A DNA stretch of 64,000 nt from contig OX442314.1 in the NCBI GenBank assembly GCA_949358305.1, forward strand, positions 4,777,087 through 4,841,086, read 5' to 3'. Both the position numbers and the translations under genes were made by a program. The DNA is from Strigamia acuminata (lineage: Eukaryota; Arthropoda; Chilopoda; Geophilomorpha; Linotaeniidae). Shown piece by piece: positions 10,901 through 22,860 of the stretch (positions are counted from its first letter, which is position 1; each line of letters opens with the position of its first letter). A model generated the notes under the pieces. It was given only the letters and a program-made list of their open reading frames with translations. It had not been told where the DNA came from and made no database searches.

Positions 10901-12098
10901 TTGATTGTTTTTGTTTGGTTTTGTTTTAGGTTACTGGAGTGCAGAATGCGGGCAAGACTGTTACGATTCTTATTCGTGGATCGAATAAGTTGGTTTTGGA
11001 GGAGGCCGAGAGGTCGCTGCATGACGCTTTGTGTGTTATTCGTTGTTTGGTTAAGAAGAGGTTTGTTGAGCTTTTTTTTGTTTTGAAAATTTTGGGAGTT
11101 TTGTTGGAAATTTGAAAAATTGTTGGGGAGTTTTGTAGTTTTGCGAATTTTTACTGAAAATTTTTGTGAAATTTTACCATTTATTAATTCATTTTTCTGA
11201 AATTTTACCGTTTTCAATTGATTTTGGCGAAATTTTACCATTTTTCAATTGATTTCGGTGAAATTTTACCATTTTTCAGTTTTTTTCGGTGAAATTTCAT
11301 CATTTTTCAATTGATTTTGGTGAAATTTTACCATTTTTTAATTGATTTTGGTGAAATTTTACCATTTTTCAGTTGATTTCGGTGAAATTTTACCATTTTT
11401 TAATTGATTTTGGTGAAATTTTACCATTTTTCAATTGATTTCGGTGAAATTTTACCATTTTTCAATTGATTTTGGTGGAATTTTACTATTTTTCAATTGT
11501 TGAAATTTTACTATTTTTTATTGAAATTTTGGACAATTTCACAATTTTTCGTTAAAATTTTGTCGCAATTTTACAATTTTTCGTTAAAATTTTGGACAAT
11601 TTCACAAATTTTCGTTAAAATTTTGGACAATTTCACAGATTTTCGTTAATTTTGGACCATTTCACAATTTCTCGTTCAGATTTTCTCGAACTTCTCCTTG
11701 CAATCTAAACATTTGAATAAATCTTTTGCAGGGCTTTAATCGCCGGAGGTGGAGCGCCCGAAATCGAACTCTCCCTTCGCCTGACGGAATTCTCGCAGAC
11801 GTTGACCGGAATGGAAGCCTACTGCTTCCGATCGTTCGCCGACGCCCTCGAAGTGATCCCTTCGACCCTGGCCGAAAACGCCGGCCTCAACCCCATCGCC
11901 ACCGTCACCGAGCTGCGCAACCGCCACGCGCACGGCGAATTCACGGCCGGCATCAACGTGCGCAAGGGCGCCATCACCAACATCCTCGAGGAGAACGTGG
12001 TGCAGCCGCTGCTCGTCTCACTCAGCGCCGTCCAGCTCGCCACCGAGACCGTGCGCTGCATCTTGAAAATCGACGACATCGTCAACGCACTTCGCTGA
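7949..12098 (+). CDS. CCT4: CCT4, delta subunit of the TRiC/CCT chaperonin
   Basis: Predicted 530 aa from ten exons: 7949-8045, 8105-8157, 8210-8299, 9107-9358, 9429-9550, 9623-9758, 10342-10481, 10543-10747, 10930-11060, 11732-12098. All phases join and all introns are GT-AG. Known role: one of eight subunits per ring of the cytosolic group II chaperonin that folds actin, tubulin and WD40 proteins using ATP. What is seen: [12 protein letters not shown]-type delta N-terminus (here [16 protein letters not shown]), DGATI at 63-67, the nucleotide-binding GDGTT at 93-97, an apical-domain run [15 protein letters not shown], and GGGAPEIEL at 414-422. The C-terminus is [12 protein letters not shown], as expected for the delta subunit. 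Length matches the family (human 539). The gene is intact despite lying inside an inverted repeat. Introns 3, 6 and 9 are filled with tandem arrays. Confidence 0.96.
8310..9060. repeat. Degenerate AT-rich tandem array, ~30-bp unit, in CCT4 intron 3
   Basis: Repeated variants of TTGATTTAAAAATCCAAAAA and CTGAATTTTTT. Copies near 8880-9060 are most regular; the 5' part is strongly diverged. Confidence 0.7.
9790..10265. repeat. Tandem array, ~40-41-bp unit, in CCT4 intron 6
   Basis: About eleven copies of a unit containing GATTTTTCAAACGAAAAG and TTTTTTCACGTTTTTGTT. Copies differ by single bases and T-run length. Confidence 0.9.
11130..11690. repeat. Tandem array, ~30-31-bp unit, in CCT4 intron 9
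   Basis: Many copies of a unit with GGTGAAATTTTACCATTTTT then CAATTGATTT. The 3' part changes to a related TTCGTTAAAATTTTGGAC variant. Confidence 0.85.
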
Positions 12099-12130
12099 AA
12101 ATTCATTTCCTTTCTATTTCTGTTAATTGT

Positions 12131-12330
12131 TCGCCTTTTCTTACTTGAATATTAAATAAAACGACTGTAGTGGCGCTTGCTAATAAAGATAATCAATAAA
12201 CAGTGTTCTCTGTATTTTATTTATCGTATTTGTTCACTCAAAGCTGGATTTTTTGGCCAAATATTGAGTGGTTTGTTTAAAATTTACGTTTTTGCCACAT
12301 CAACTAGTGGCGCCGTATGGCGGTATTCCC
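12131..12330. repeat. CCT4 3'-flank sequence, copy 1 of a direct duplication
   Basis: Begins 33 bases past the CCT4 stop codon and includes its likely poly(A) signal (AATAAA 12155-12160). The same ~200-base sequence recurs in the same direction at 13129-13351. Shared landmarks are TCGCCTTTTCTTACTTGAAT, GATAATCAATAAACAGTG and GGCGCCGTATGGCGGTATTC. Confidence 0.85.
12155..12160 (+). terminator. Candidate CCT4 poly(A) signal
   Basis: AATAAA 57 bases past the CCT4 stop; a further AATAAA-type signal lies about 40 bases downstream. Confidence 0.55.
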
Positions 12331-12790
12331 TTTTAGACTCTTATCTCGTTCTTTCCATCAGCCAATCACAACTAACCTCGGATTAGGATTATGGCGGAGG
12401 AAATATACATTTAAAGTTTATTTCGTTAATCTTCTGGTTTTAAAATTGATAGTTTACAATTATTTGCGAATAAAGTAGTCTATTTCCTTGTTTTTAACTC
12501 AAATGTTTGATTTGAATCGCGTAATTTTGCAGAAATTGAATTAACTATTGAACGGGTGACTTGAAGCACCACCGTAATTGTACGCATTTTCGAAAATTGG
12601 TTGTTTTTGTAAATAATACATTACTTGTCAATCTCTGGCTTCTCGTCAATTTAGGAGAAAATCTTTCGCCTTTTACTAAAGATTTCCGTGGCGAGGAGCA
12701 TTCAATGAGTCTGTAGACGAATTTTTGCAGTCCTGTCTTTGACGGGACAATAAACGAATAAAAAATAGAATTTTAAACCTTTCTTTTCTT
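12331..12790. repeat. Right arm of ~480-bp inverted repeat flanking CCT4
   Basis: Reverse complement of 7028-7525. It starts directly after copy 1 of the duplicated 3' flank. The arms enclose about 4.8 kb that contains the entire CCT4 gene. Confidence 0.85.
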
Positions 12791-12800
12791 CTTTTTGGAT

Positions 12801-13128
12801 CCGGAAACACAAATATTTAAATATTTTAAATCTTTCATTTTTCATATTTTTGTTTTTATGGTCGAATTCAAATTTTCCATTAAATTTGCCTGTGGTCGTC
12901 GGCTTCGATCGCCCGAAACGGAATCTTTCCTTGATCAAATTTAAAAGTAAAACATACAGGCTTGTGTGGAATGCAATTTCCAATCGAATGAGCCTGGTTC
13001 CAGAATTTTTCGACTTCTTTATAATGCCGAAATCATGAATAAACGTATCGGGCCGAACATTTTGGCATCCATTAAAGGACACAGGTTCGGCCAGGTGGCG
13101 CACCGGTGTGATGACATTTCGCAGTAAA
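12801..13128 (+). other. Possible decayed coding remnant, unknown family
   Basis: The DNA here has near-coding base composition. Frame 12850-13038 reads a basic 62-aa peptide ending in FFDFFIMPKS. The overlapping frame, open from 12951 to a stop at 13124-13126, ends NKRIGPNILASIKGHRFGQ followed by ten more residues. The two frames could be one protein with a frameshift. I cannot name a family. It sits between the right inverted-repeat arm and copy 2 of the CCT4 3' flank. Confidence 0.3.
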
Positions 13129-13351
13129 TCGCCTTTTCTTACTTGAATATTAATAAAAAACGACTGAGGTGGCACGTGCTAATAAAGATAATCAATAAAC
13201 AGTGTTCTCTGCATTTTATTTATCGTATTTGTTCACTTAATTTGATTTTTTTTTCACTCAAAACTAGATTTTTGGCCGAAGATTGAATGATTAGGCCTAA
13301 AGTTTATTTTTTTTGCCACATCGACTAGTGGCGCCGTATGGCGGTATTCCC
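13129..13351. repeat. Second copy of the CCT4 3'-flank sequence
   Basis: Direct duplicate of 12131-12330 with small indels, including about 20 extra bases. It lies about 380 bases upstream of the presenilin start codon. From 13352 to 13729 no gene or repeat was recognised. Confidence 0.85.
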
Positions 13352-13729
13352 ATATACACAGTTCTATTTATCAAGTGCACAGAATAATCAAACAAAATAA
13401 ATTTATTTCCGTTAATCAAAACCATTTCGTGGAAGATAAAAATTTCAATTTGACCGCTATAAAATTTACACTAGATATTACAATATTTGTATGCATCATG
13501 GGTCCATCTTTTATTAAACACTCGTACTAAAACCTGGTTGCTATGAGTAAACAAACCGTCGCCGCATAAACGAAATATAAAAAAATCAATAATGCGAGGA
13601 CCGGCAAGAGTACTCGCAGTTAATCGTTTAATCGTTCCGAGATAGTGATAAGGTTTGTTACAAGTCGCCATGAGTTAAAACGCCTCTATTCGGTGTCTTC
13701 TGTCAAATTAACGTTCAATTCGAACCAAC

Positions 13730-16700
13730 ATGGCCGACGATCTCTGTACGCTAAGTATCTCAATATCTAGTCAAAATATATTTCAAAATTTAATTCATTT
13801 CCGCTTGAAATCGATAACTCAAAAAGCAACCTCGTTTTTAATCCAACACACTTATTTACCATAAAATTCATTACTAAAATTTAATTCTTTTTATACATTT
13901 ATTAAATTTCCGTTTTTACCTCCAATCAATCCATACCTAACCCAAACCGTATTTCATCTTCTCAACCTCGAACTTCGCGACACCTCGCGACAAAACCAAT
14001 AACGAATCTAACCAAAGACCAAACCTCGTGATGTACCGCTCTCCGTCTAGTTAAAAATCCAAAATGGCACCAATCGAGCAAATATGTTATCAAATTCCCA
14101 TCTAATTTCCCCAATTTTTCTCCTTTTTAACCCAAATTTCAGCTAACGAAGTAATAGTTCCGCTTCTCGGTATGTCCGCCGAAGCCCAGGTAACCGGTAA
14201 CGTGGCCAGCAATCGCTTAACGGGTCGGAAAAAGCGCTACAACGTCAACAGGAACTTGCAGGTGATGCGATAAATGGAGAAAAACGTGAAAAATTGAATG
14301 AAATTTACCGAAATTTAAATATTTGTAGGACGTGGAGCCGAACGGAGACTTGGATGCCGAGGTTACGAGTAATAACGTGCGAAACGAGACGAATTCGGGC
14401 CCGGAATGGGCGGCGGAAGAGGAGGAGGAGCTGAAATACGGAGCGAAACATGTCATCAAGCTGTTCGTTCCGGTCACGTTGTGCATGTTGGTGGTCGTGG
14501 CCACGATCAGTTCGGTCACGTTTTATACTCAGAGGGGCAGTTACTTGTAATTAACGTGTTGGAGTGTCTGGGTGAGCACCGAAAATCCGAAAAATGGAGA
14601 AAATAAAATCGAAAACATCGAAAAATAACAGAAATAATACAAAATAATGAATTTACGTCGTTTATTCGACCGTTCGAAGGTTAAAAATCGCGTTATTTCT
14701 GATTTTTAATGGAAATTAATCGGTTTTTCGCCCAAAATCGAAAAAAAAATAATTTTAAAATTCTAAAAATTAAATTTAAAAAATTCTAAAATAATAGAAA
14801 TAACAAAAATAACGAATAAATGCAAATTCACGTTGATCTTTTACAGTTTGAACGTTAAAAATCGCGTTATTTCTGCATTTAAAATGGAAATTCATCGATT
14901 TTTCGCCCGAAATCGGACAAAATCGACGGATATTTGTACAAAATTCGATTACCCGGATAGACGGTGTTGAAACCCTGCGATCTGGTTATTTTAGAGTTTG
15001 AGAATTTCGAGATTTTAATTTTTATCGTTTTATTATTTGTAGAGTTTACACACCGTTCCATGAAAACAGTCCAGATCCGGGCACCAAAGCGTGGCAGTCG
15101 ATCGCCAATGCTTTTATATTGATGGGGGTCATCGTTGTAATGACCATCTTTCTTATATTGTTGTATAAATATAAGTGTTACAAGGTTTTTGTGCTTTTTT
15201 TGGTCATTTTTTTGTGGTTTTTGTTGATTTTTTTGTTTTTTTTTAGGTGATTCATGGCTGGCTGATATTGTCGTCGCTTATGCTGTTGTTTCTGTTTGCG
15301 TATATTTACTTAGGGTGAGGAATTTCAGTGGAATTTGATCGATTTTGAATTTATTTTATTTTGTTTTCATTTTGTATCAATTTTTTTCACTTTTTTAATT
15401 TAATTTTTAATTTTTTTCTGTTTTTTTCCAATTTTTTCTGGTTTTTCCAGTTAATTTTCAATTAATTCTCCACTTTTTTTTATCTTTATTTTGATTATTT
15501 TGATTATTTTCAATTTTATTTTCTTTTTCTCACTTTTTCTGTTTTTACCAATTGATTTTCAATTAATTTTCCACTTTTTTCCATTTTTTCTGGTTTTTTT
15601 AATTGATTTTCAATTAATTTTCCACTTTTTCATCTTTATTTTGATTATTTTCAATTTTATTTATTTATTTTTTCACTTTTTTTCAGTTTTCTCTTAATAT
15701 TTTTCTATTTCTTTTATTTTTTTTTTATTTTTATTTAATTTTTGTTTTCAATTTTTGCTCATTTTTAATTTTTTTTCGGTTTGTTGCAGGGAAGTGCTTC
15801 GTGCCTACAACGTTCCAATGGATTACATCACCCTGGTGTTCATAATGTGGAATTTTGGAGTGGTGGGAATGATTTGCATCCATTGGAAAGGCCCGCTCCT
15901 CCTCCAACAAGCCTATTTAATCGTCGTTGCCGCCTTGATGGCTTTAGTATTTATCAAATATTTACCCGATTGGACCACGTGGGTCGTCCTAGGTGTCATT
16001 TCCATTTGGGGTAAATTTTTAACAACAACAATTTAACATTATAAATTTTAATTCAAAAAATTGAATTTTTTTAATTTTATTTCAAAAAATTTTCAATTTT
16101 TTAAATTTTATTTCAAAAAATAAAAAATTTTCGGATTTAATTAAAAAAAATTAATTTTTTCGATTTTAATTCAAAAAATTGATTTTGTTCGATTTTAATT
16201 CAAAAAATTCAATTCTTTTCGATTTTAATTCAAAAAATTGATTTTGTTCGATTTTAATTCAAAAAATTGAATTTTTTCAATTTTATTTCAAAAAATTCAA
16301 TTTATTTTTTTTAATTTTTTCGATTTTATTTCAAAAAATTGAATTTTTTTTCAATTCTTTGCAGATTTAATTGCTGTGTTGTGTCCAAAAGGTCCTTTGA
16401 GGATACTGGTGGAAACAGCTCAGGAACGCAACGAACCAATTTTCCCAGCTTTAATTTACAGTTGTACGTTGGAAATATATACATACCTACACAATGTCAA
16501 AAAAAAGATTTTATTTAAAAAATTAATTTTTGCTTTTTTGTTGTTTCTAGCCACTGTGGTGTACAGTATGATGGCGGACAGAGAAACAGGAGTCGAAGAA
16601 CGATCCAATACAGCAAATCATACCGGTCAAGGTATTTGGTCTAAAACAAACATATTTTCCGTATTCGCATTTGGGATTTAAAATTGCAATTTTACACTTC

Positions 16701-17841
16701 ACATGCAATTTCACATATGAAAACGCAATTTTACACGCACATATTTATCCTTGAAAGACAATTTTACAAATAAATAATGCATTTTTTCTATCCTAAAATG
16801 CATTTTTTCATCCTAAAATGCATTTTTTTAAATCTTAAAATGCATTTTTTCGTCCTAAAATGCATTTTTTTAAATCTTAAAATGCATTTTTTCGTCCTAA
16901 AATGCATTTTTTTAAATCTTAAAATGCATTTTTTCGTCCTAAAATGCATTTTTTCATCCCTAAATGCATTTTTTTTTATCCTAAAATGCATATTTTCCAT
17001 CCTAAAATGCATTTTTTCATCCAAAAATTCATTTTTTTTCATCCTAAAATGCATTTTTTCATCCTAAAATGCATTTTTTCATCCTAAAATGCATTTTTTT
17101 AAATCTTAAAATGCATTTTTTCGTCCTAAAATGCATTTTTTTAAATCTTAAAATGCATTTTTTCGTCCTAAAATGCATTTTTTTAAATCTTAAAATGCAT
17201 TTTTTCGTCCTAAAATGCATTTTTTCATCCCTAAATGCATTTTTTTTTATCCTAAAATGCATATTTTCCATCCTAAAATGCATTTTTTCATCCAAAAATT
17301 CATTTTTTTTCATCCTAAAATGCATTTTTTTTTATCCTAAAATGCATTTTTTCATCCTAAAATGCATTTTTTCATCCTAAAATGCATTTTTTTCCATCTT
17401 AAAATGCACTTTTTCCGTCTAAAAATTGACTTTTTCCGTCTAAAAATGCACTTTTTCATGTTACAATGTACATTTCTGCAGGTAAAGAACATTTTTAGCT
17501 CAGAAAATGCAGTTTTTAGTCACAAGAACCATTTTATTCACCATCTTAAAAGTTATTTTTTCCTCTTAAAAACGCACTTTATGGCAATTATTATTACACA
17601 AAAATTGCACTTTTTGATCTCAAAATCCATTCTTCACCATTTTCACAGCAGGAAACGCAACTCCCGAAGATCAAGAAGCAGGCTTCTCACGCGAATGGCT
17701 CGTGCGTCGAGGTACCGGAGCCAATCAAACAAGAATCGACGAGAACGGTCGAAGATCTCAACGCCGCTCGATGCCGAACGGCGATCCGGTCACTAATCAG
17801 GACGAAGAGGAAGAACGTAAATTTCTCCATTGGAGTGCAAA

Positions 17842-17873
<32 letters not shown>

Positions 17874-18268
17874 GTTGGTGGTGGCGCCCTCTTGCGGCGT
17901 TACTCATTTTTTTTTTTTTTTCAAATTTTGTCACTAGGTGGAGTGAAGTTAGGTCTTGGGGATTTCATTTTCTACAGCGTATTGGTTGGAAAAGCGTCAT
18001 CTTACGGTGATTGGAACACGACTCTAGCTTGCTTCGTCGCCATTTTGATAGTAAATTATAAAAAATTTTATTTTAAATAATGTTAAATTAATTTAAAAAT
18101 AATTTTTTTTAGGGTTTATGTTTAACTCTGCTTTTGTTAGCCATTTTTCAAAAGGCTTTGCCGGCTCTGCCCATATCGATAACATTCGGGCTTATATTCT
18201 ATTTCCTCACTAAGGAAATAGTTCAGCCGTTTGCCGACAGTCTCGCGAGCGAACAAGTTTACATTTGA
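13730..18268 (+). CDS. Psn: Presenilin, catalytic subunit of gamma-secretase
   Basis: Predicted 465 aa from eleven exons: 13730-13745, 14143-14261, 14329-14546, 15043-15184, 15247-15314, 15790-16010, 16365-16463, 16551-16631, 17652-17816, 17938-18050, 18113-18268. Known role: multi-pass aspartyl protease in endoplasmic reticulum and cell-surface membranes that cleaves Notch and other type I proteins within the membrane. What is seen: acidic N-terminus, first membrane helix after [14 protein letters not shown], catalytic D262 in the ISIWDLIAVL context, second catalytic Asp in GLGD at 382-385, and PALP at 431-434. A hydrophilic Arg-rich loop lies between the two Asp-bearing halves, where family members are self-cleaved. 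The D262 codon is split by intron 6 (G|AT). Exon 1 codes only MADDL plus one base; its donor GTACGC is the weakest call. Exon 9 has two in-frame acceptors. Confidence 0.95.
15350..15780. repeat. Degenerate T-rich repeats in presenilin intron 5
   Basis: Two to three imperfect long copies containing TTGATTTTCAATTAATTTTC followed by CACTTTTT and a T/A-rich tail; strongly pyrimidine-rich up to the exon 6 acceptor. Confidence 0.65.
16050..16350. repeat. Tandem array, ~30-bp unit, in presenilin intron 6
   Basis: About nine copies of a unit with TTCGATTTTAATTCAAAAAA and TTGATTTT; fills the intron. Confidence 0.85.
16780..17470. repeat. ATGCAT-rich array with 271-bp higher-order repeat, presenilin intron 8
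   Basis: About 30 copies of a 20-22-bp unit built on AAAATGCATTTTTTCATCCT, each with the palindrome ATGCAT. A set of variant units from about 16790 to 17060 is repeated in the same order from 17061 to 17331, so the array contains a 271-bp higher-order duplication. The 3' end decays into CTTTTTCCGTCTAAAAAT variants. Confidence 0.92.
17643..17652 (+). promoter_or_regulatory. Tandem (NAGNAG-type) 3' splice acceptor of presenilin exon 9
   Basis: The acceptor reads ...CACAGCAG followed by GAAACG. Cutting after the first AG (exon from 17649) or the second (from 17652) keeps the frame and changes the protein by one Ala in the hydrophilic loop. Confidence 0.6.
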
Positions 18269-18346
18269 AAAATCATTGAGTTTTTTTTTCATTTTTCTTC
18301 ATTTGATTTTATTTTAAAATCCTCATAATATGTTTTATTGTACGTG

Positions 18347-18352
18347 AATAAA
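18347..18352 (+). terminator. Candidate presenilin poly(A) signal
   Basis: AATAAA 78 bases past the stop codon. Confidence 0.6.
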
Positions 18353-19864
18353 TGTGTTTCTAATTTAAATAATAAAACTGTAACAACATCAAGTGAATAA
18401 AACGATAAAATCGCTCTTTTTTGATACGAAAAACGTCCATTTTGGTTAAACCGCGACACCCGGTGATGAATTATCGCAATTTCAAAAAACGACAAAAATT
18501 AAAAATAACCAAAATAAATTTCGAATAACTCATTAAAAATCGTTTATTTGTGTTTGAAATAATTGCAAACACCGTAAAACCGTTTTTTGAATATAAATTT
18601 TCCATTCGAGACGGAAGCGCCGTAAAATGCGAGTGATTTAAAACCCGTTGCCGGCTGAATCGGGTAATTAAACGAATCATCCGAGATCCTAATTCGCACA
18701 TTATCTGTTAATGTGATTGCTAATTGCACAATTAAGATTCTCCTAACAAGACAGGAGGTGTGCAGTGCAGTCTTAATTTAATTAACTTGTTTCTCGATCA
18801 ACAAAACTTGATAACGCGCCGCGAAAAAACGAAAGAAAAATTCCCATTCAATAAATGACGTCATTCCAATACTCTCAACCCCATCCCCTGAGAGCAAACA
18901 CAAACAAAACAACAACACTAAACAGCTAATTTTACATCGATTACATGAAATTTCTAAATAAATTTTAATAATTAATAATAATAATAAATTTAATTATAAA
19001 AAAAAAAATTTCTAGCCTCGTTTCCACACTCGATGCACTCGTCAACGAAGAAATTAAAATGGCGTGCGCCACCGATCTAAATAATTCAAATCGTAATAGT
19101 CACGATATGATGCAACTATGATGTCATAATTAATAAACCAAGGGTGCCCGAACCATCTAAATTTATTCCATCTAAATTAAAGTAATTATCTCGACCCACT
19201 TTGTCCCAGAAATAGAAAAAAGGAACCCCCTTTACACGAGATTACGTCATAAGGCGCTTACGGTACGAGAGTGAGTGCGCATGGGCACACACAGAGCTCG
19301 CGTCAATCGGATTGCGCACCATAGACAATAGAAATGGGGAGAGATTCTCTTCACCCCTAGTGGAGATGTTTGGAAACAAATTCATTTCGAGAAAGGGTTA
19401 ACCGAAAATTGATTCAAATCCTTTCGAGGGGTGGAATTAATGGCGGAAGGGGGGTTAAACGCCATGTTTGACTGTGTTTCGGGGCTCGTGGGACCTGTCA
19501 GGGGTCACGTGCGTCGAGGGCCATAACGTAAACGTATGGCGCGCCACTTGCTTCCATTACGCGCTAATTACATCAGTAGGCCGTGTTAGACAATGGCGGT
19601 GCGCATGCGCGCTGTTGCAGCAGGTAGGATGTAAATCAGATGGATGGAAATGGGTTGGCTTTGTGTAGAGATGTCCCATCGCGCTAATTTGCGAATTAAA
19701 TACTAGCGGGAGAACGGAACCCACTTGGGATCGGGTAGTGATGGATGAGGGGTTTGTGGGTCGTTTTGAAACACTTTGTTTGGAGTGAGGTGGAATGATG
19801 ATTTATGGTTTATCGTGTGGAGGGGAATTCGATTAAGGGGAATTAGGAATTGAGTGGTAATCGG

Positions 19865-20610
19865 CGAGTTTGGTTTGCAAATTGATTGAATTTTTATTCG
19901 ATTTTCGGTTTTTTTTTTTTTTTTTAAATCGATTTTTTTTTCTTGGCGATTGTTTTATTCGGTTTGGTGTGTTTTGGTGTGTTTTGTGGTTGAAAAAATC
20001 GATTATTTTATTCGATTTGGGGTGTTATGAGGTTTTTTTTATTTTTAAATCGATTAATTTAATCGATTTCGTGATTTCTGAAGACATGTTTTTGGGAAAA
20101 TCGATTATTTTAGTCGATTTTGTGTCTAAAAAATGTATTTTTTGAAAAAATATTGATGATTTTAGTCGATTTTGAGTCACAAACCACATGTTTTTGAAAA
20201 AATCGAATACTTTAGTCGATTTAGTGTCACAAACCACATTTTGTTGAAAAAAATCGAATACTTTTACAAATCGAATACGTTAGTCGATTTCGTGTCACAA
20301 AAACACATTTTATGTTAAAGAAAATCGATTTTTTTTTTCTTCCATTTCGTCTCACGATAAGCAGTATTTAATAAAATCGAATATTTTCTTCGATATTATC
20401 TCCAATTCAAATGGTTTATTAAATATCGACTGATTTCACAGATAAAAAGCCCAAAAAAATCGATTTTACCTTTTCAGTTAGAAATTTTGAAAAACATTGA
20501 TATTTTAATTCGATTTTATCAAAACAAACAAAAAAAATTCAAACACATCGAATTCATTTAATCGATTTAAAATAAAAGACCCAAAATAGGCCTATGTTCG
20601 GTTGCACGAA
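19865..20610. repeat. Diverged array built on AATCGATT words
   Basis: Repeated words are AAAATCGATTATTTTAGTCG and TTTTGTGTCACAAACCACAT. Copies are spaced about 50-60 bases and are most regular at 20085-20300. Confidence 0.75.
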
Positions 20611-22239
20611 AACAAAAAACCCCTACCGTCGATTTTCGCCAAATTAAACACAAGCAAGTTCCGCCTCGCAATAATTCCTCATTTTCCTATTACCCGATGA
20701 AATTAAGAAAAATCGCATCATCGCAACCCCCATAAATCCGCACACCCGACTGAAGTTAAGGTCCCCGTGTCAAGCGCTTTGAGTTAGCGGATAAAACGCG
20801 TCAATTATGCACGTCCAAATTAAATCTAAATCTCCACCAAATGAGATTACATCATCCCCGTTTCCCCCCGCACTCCACGACCCCCACCCTTCCCTTCCCC
20901 CTAAAACATCCCAAACATTTTATTCCTCCGTTATTCGCCGAAAACACCATCACATTTTCCAATTTGCCAAACAAACTTCGCTTTATTTCGCCACAATTAT
21001 CCGCAAAAAGCCGTTCCACGTTTTAATTACGTCATTTTTGGGCCCGGTCTTTAGTTTCGCAATCGGTCGTGGCATTAATGCGCCCATTTGCGAGTCTTTG
21101 ATGACCCGAGTAACTTCCTTCTTTATGTTCCGAATTATCGACCCCGAACCGGAGTTGATTTTCTTATAAAGAAGAAAACAAACTCGTTAAGAGACCCCTC
21201 CACATCCGCACTCTCGAAACCGAAACCCCGGCCATTGTTCCCGTGGTAATTCGCTCGTGAATAGAGAAACCGAGGCGGGAGGGAGGGGTGGAGGGAAAAG
21301 ACGGGATGAAAAACGGAAAGTAAAAAAATAGAAAATCATTTCCTTATTAACTCGCTATGAAAACTTTATGATTCCTCATTGGAATTGCAAACGCACAGCT
21401 CGTGTTAGCGAGGAGAAACGCAACTGGGTTAAGTCGAGGGATAATAAATTAGAAATTATTAGATTTGGTTTGCGCCAAGCCACTCGCAACGGCCATAAAT
21501 CGCGCGCCAATTTGATAAAGCTGTCACCAGGCTACGCCACACTGAACTCATCGCGCATGCGTGAATACGCTTTTACGTTTATTAATCGTTTGTTCGATTC
21601 AATTAAAAGATTTTATTCGTTCTGCCAACGGATTAAGAGGAAATGCTAAGCGGAAATTGTTATTTATTTCGTAAATGAATCAAATATTAAAAATAAAATC
21701 TGTTTGCGCGGCTGCGCGGTTGCGTGCGCAATCGTTAAAAATCTAAAGATGGCCGCGCAAAACGAATCGCATCGCACCAAAAATACCGTAAAGTTCGGTT
21801 AAATACGAGTAAATATCGACAAAAACACACGTAATAAACACTGAAATTTTATTTTATTTGGTTTTAAGGTTTCGTCGAACAACAGCACTGGTCTCGCATT
21901 ACGAAGTCCGAAATCCGATGAATTCGAGCCAAATAAGGTATAGAAGAACGAAAAAACCGTTACGATGGAATTTTATTTTTAAAAATGGGATATTAATTAC
22001 GGAAATAATTTTTAAAAAATTAAAAAAAAATTTCATCGTTCCAAAACAATTCCCACATGTCGTGTATTTTCTAAAAGCAATTTCTGGCAATCCGCTCAAA
22101 CCAAAACCAAAAACATCCTTAACTTTCGATTGTATAAATGCATCAGTAGCCCAAATTGAAAAGAAATGCAGAAATTGGAAATAAATTCAGAAATGTATGC
22201 AGGAATGAAGAAATTGGAAATACTGTATATCTAGAAATT

Positions 22240-22860
22240 CAGAGGTTGAAAAAAATCAAAAAAAAATCCAAATTTTTAATTTTAGACTGGAAAAAATCCA
22301 AATCTTCAATTTTAGACTAAAAAAATCAAAATTTTCTATTTTATACTGAAAGAAAAATCCAAAATTTGAATTTTAGACCAAAGAAAATCTCAATTTTCAA
22401 TTTTACGCCAAAAAAATCCAAATTTTGAATCTTATTCTGAAAAAAATCCAAATTTTGAATTTCACACTGAATAAATTAAAATTTTGAATTTTAGACTGAA
22501 AAAAAATTCAAATCTTCAATTTTAGACTGAAAAAAATTCAAAATTTTAATTTTAGACTGAAAAAACTTCAAATTTTTAATTTTAGACCCAAAAAAATCCA
22601 CATTTTCAATTTTGGACTGAAAGAAACATCCAAATTTTGTATTTCAGACCGAAAAAAAATCAAAATTTTGAATTTTAGACAGAAAAATGTCCAAAATGTT
22701 AATTTTAGACTGAAAAAGTTTTTTAAATTTTGATTTTAGACCCATAAAACCTAAATTTTCAATTTTAGACTGAAAAAAAGCCCAAATTTTCAATTTTAGA
22801 CTGAAAAAAAAGCCCAAATTTTCAATTTTAGACCGAAAATTTCATTTAGAAAAATACCAA
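22240..22860. repeat. Tandem array, ~30-bp unit, downstream of VSX
   Basis: About twenty copies of a unit with TTTTAGACTGAAAAAAATCC then AAATTTTCAA. It ends about 140 bases past the likely VSX poly(A) signal. Confidence 0.88.
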
